A stretch of DNA of 64,000 nucleotides from an uncultured Clostridium sp. Its GTDB lineage: Bacteria > Bacillota > Clostridia > Clostridiales > Clostridiaceae. The notes beneath the pieces were generated by a model that did not search any database, was not told the DNA's origin, and saw only the letters and a list, made by a program, of their open reading frames with translations. This document shows positions 62,630 to 64,000 of the stretch, in pieces (positions within the stretch are counted from its first letter, which is position 1; every line of letters begins with the position of its first letter). The position numbers and the translations under genes were made by a program. The stretch covers positions 340,263-404,262 of the forward strand of contig NZ_CAJURG010000001.1 in the NCBI RefSeq assembly GCF_910588715.1. Direction: 5' to 3'.

Positions 62630-63685
62630 TTACCACTCTCCTGCAATGCTATCAGTAATATGCTCTTCATAAAAGTCATCATTATTAAAATAATCACCTG
62701 CATAATAAAACGTAGTATCTACTGGTATCCATTTATCAATTTCACTTATATAAACTTCATTCCATGCATGTGGTCCAAATTGCGAACCATCATATGCAGT
62801 TCCTGTTAATAATCTAACCTTTAAATTTACTGCTCTTGCCATGGCAACATACAGACATGAATAATCAAAACAAATTCCACTTTTTGTATTAAATGCTGTT
62901 ATTGCTCCACTATCTTCCACCTTTTCATTATTTAAAGCCTTTTTAGCTCTATCATAATCATATTTTAAATTACTACCTATCCATGAATATAATATTCTAG
63001 CTTTATCCATATCATTATCAACATTTTCAGTTAAATTTATTGCCATTTCATTAATTTCTTTAGTAGACTTAATTCCATCTTCTAATGTTACTCCATTATA
63101 ATATATTACTATATTACTAGCTGGTAAAAACTCTTCAACAATTTCATCGGTAAGTTTACTTGTATTTTCCTGTAATATTTCTTCTAGCTCAGAGTATATT
63201 TTATTTTCATTAAATACTGCTACTTTATTAAAACTTCCTATTGTATTATTGTAAGTAATTATAAATATAAAAATAATTGATATAATTATAATACTTTTTA
63301 AAATTCCAAATAATGATGATAATAATACTAGTAAAATACTATTTCCTCTATTTATATTTGAAAATATAGGAATTAAAATTATTTTTAAAAGCTTATATAA
63401 AATGCCTTGTATAGTGAAAAATAAAATTATCAATAAAATAATTTTAAAAATATCATTATATATTCCATTTAAGCTTGAAATTTTCAAAACTATATTTGTA
63501 ATACTTTTAAGTGTTACATCTATTTTTAAAGATATTAATAAAATACTTATAAATATAGAAAAATAATAAATAACCCTTTCTAAAGAAAAACTTATTGTTC
63601 TTCTTTTAATAGTATTTTTAACACTACTAATTATAGATAATATTAATATAAATAAGCATATTGAATAAGATAGCATTTCATTCAT
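62630..63685 (-). CDS. Membrane-bound transglutaminase-like protein
   Basis: The 351-residue protein has about five membrane segments in the first 150 residues (from SICLFILILSIIS through KSIIIISIIFIFIITY), then a transglutaminase-like cysteine-protease fold. The catalytic triad is visible: Cys in SGICFDYSCLYVAMAR, His in FGPHAWNEVY and Asp in WIPVDTTFYY. The enzyme would act at the membrane, probably on its outer face, as a peptidase or amidase, possibly in cell-wall or spore biology. It is followed upstream by recX, 17 bases away, and may be co-transcribed with it. Confidence 0.83.
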   Translation of the reverse strand: MNEMLSYSICLFILILSIISSVKNTIKRRTISFSLERVIYYFSIFISILLISLKIDVTLKSITNIVLKISSLNGIYNDIFKIILLIILFFTIQGILYKLLKIILIPIFSNINRGNSILLVLLSSLFGILKSIIIISIIFIFIITYNNTIGSFNKVAVFNENKIYSELEEILQENTSKLTDEIVEEFLPASNIVIYYNGVTLEDGIKSTKEINEMAINLTENVDNDMDKARILYSWIGSNLKYDYDRAKKALNNEKVEDSGAITAFNTKSGICFDYSCLYVAMARAVNLKVRLLTGTAYDGSQFGPHAWNEVYISEIDKWIPVDTTFYYAGDYFNNDDFYEEHITDSIAGEW

Positions 63686-63701
63686 TAAACTTCCCCTTTA
63701 T

Positions 63702-64000
63702 TTAAAAATCTTCTGATTTAACTATAGATTTAATAACATCTTTAATTAAATCATAATCATACCCTTTTCCTACTAAAAATCTAAATAACTTTTGTGATAA
63801 TTTATAATTATCATTTTCTCTTTTAGATAAAATCTTGTATTTTTTTAATGCTATCTCATGTAAATCTGATTTTACTTCATCTGTATCTAATTTTTCTAAT
63901 TCTTCTTCAATTATACTTTCATTTATGCCTTTTTGTATAAGTGTATATTTAATTTTTTTCTTTCCTTGGTTTTTAGACTTATCTTTTACATACATTTTGA
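63702..64000 (-). CDS. recX: RecX regulatory protein, C-terminal part (cut by window edge)
   Basis: RecX dampens RecA filament activity. The visible residues include KDKSKNQGKKKIKYTLIQKG, ESIIEEELEKL, KYKILSKREND and KLFRFLVGKGYDYDLIKDVI, matching the three-helix repeats at the C-terminal half of RecX. The reading frame continues past the edge (the internal Met at 63995 is only part of the open frame), so the start and N-terminal half are missing. RecA lies at the opposite end of the window, so the two genes are not adjacent here. Confidence 0.85.
   Translation of the reverse strand, partial: KMYVKDKSKNQGKKKIKYTLIQKGINESIIEEELEKLDTDEVKSDLHEIALKKYKILSKRENDNYKLSQKLFRFLVGKGYDYDLIKDVIKSIVKSEDF

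Noticed and set aside
1..64000. CRISPR array, tRNA, rRNA or insertion sequence
   Set aside because: No regularly spaced repeats, cloverleaf sequences, rRNA blocks or transposase genes are seen on either strand.

Overview
The window is a strongly AT-rich stretch of chromosome from an anaerobic, spore-forming Firmicute, almost certainly Clostridium in the strict sense. The base composition, TAA-dominated stops, strong GGAGG-type ribosome binding sites, T-box leaders, a small acid-soluble spore protein, a YtxC homologue, a SpoIIIE/FtsK translocase with a neighbouring TepA-type ClpP-like protein, a PdaB-like deacetylase, hydrogenase maturation genes and a 1429-residue BadF/BcrA-type activase all fit that group. 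I cannot name the species. No rRNA, tRNA, CRISPR array, insertion sequence or intact prophage is visible. Genes are densely packed, mostly on the minus strand, and separated by clear intrinsic terminators.

Layout. 1-156 is the start of recA with a sigma-A promoter and a LexA box. 325-6262 holds pgsA/rimO (overlapping), ftsK/spoIIIE, tepA and a secreted coiled-coil protein. 6383-10064 is an accessory-looking run of orphans: a cysteine-rich mini-protein divergent from a PadR regulator, two unknown proteins, a coiled-coil protein behind a perfect palindromic operator, and another unknown. 10244-17092 carries nfo, two tiny ribbon-helix-helix-like ORFs, an L,D-transpeptidase, a METTL25-like methyltransferase, a Ca2+/H+ antiporter and glpK. 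17240-25483 has a hypothetical, a DUF2156 protein, a T-box-controlled pheST operon, a SpoU-type rRNA methylase and a KtrAB-type potassium system. 25700-29654 has ytxC, a DUF6873 protein, hslO, a methyltransferase and an SspF-like spore protein.

30160-40894 is centred on lysine/diaminopimelate synthesis and peptide uptake: asd-dapA-dapB (plus strand, behind a 200-nt structured, terminator-bearing leader), oppBCDFA (minus strand), then a class I aminotransferase divergent from dapH. The presence of DapH (tetrahydrodipicolinate N-acetyltransferase) points to the acetylated DAP route, with the aminotransferase as the likely next step.

40935-51033 holds a two-OB-fold SSB-like protein, a PdaB-like deacetylase, DUF4364, a beta-propeller, a TSCPD protein, deoD, folC, DUF3892, valS with its T-box, a zinc-ribbon protein and an unlisted 43-residue protein. 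51364-57687 has a mini kinase-like protein, the hypF-hypC-hypD-hypE maturation operon for [NiFe] hydrogenase and a PfkB-family (pseudouridine-kinase-like) sugar kinase. The right end has the giant activase/dehydratase fusion, a TPR protein, a membrane transglutaminase and the 3' half of recX, about 62 kb from recA.

The most interesting undescribed items are the asd leader RNA (a multi-hairpin junction in front of an attenuator, without lysine-riboswitch or T-box consensus), the palindrome plus spaced half-site upstream of the coiled-coil protein, the 18-cysteine mini-protein with a hydrophobic tail next to PadR, and the 156-residue kinase-like protein whose start region can be masked by an upstream inverted repeat. 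Functions come from family knowledge and motifs read by eye; no database search was run.
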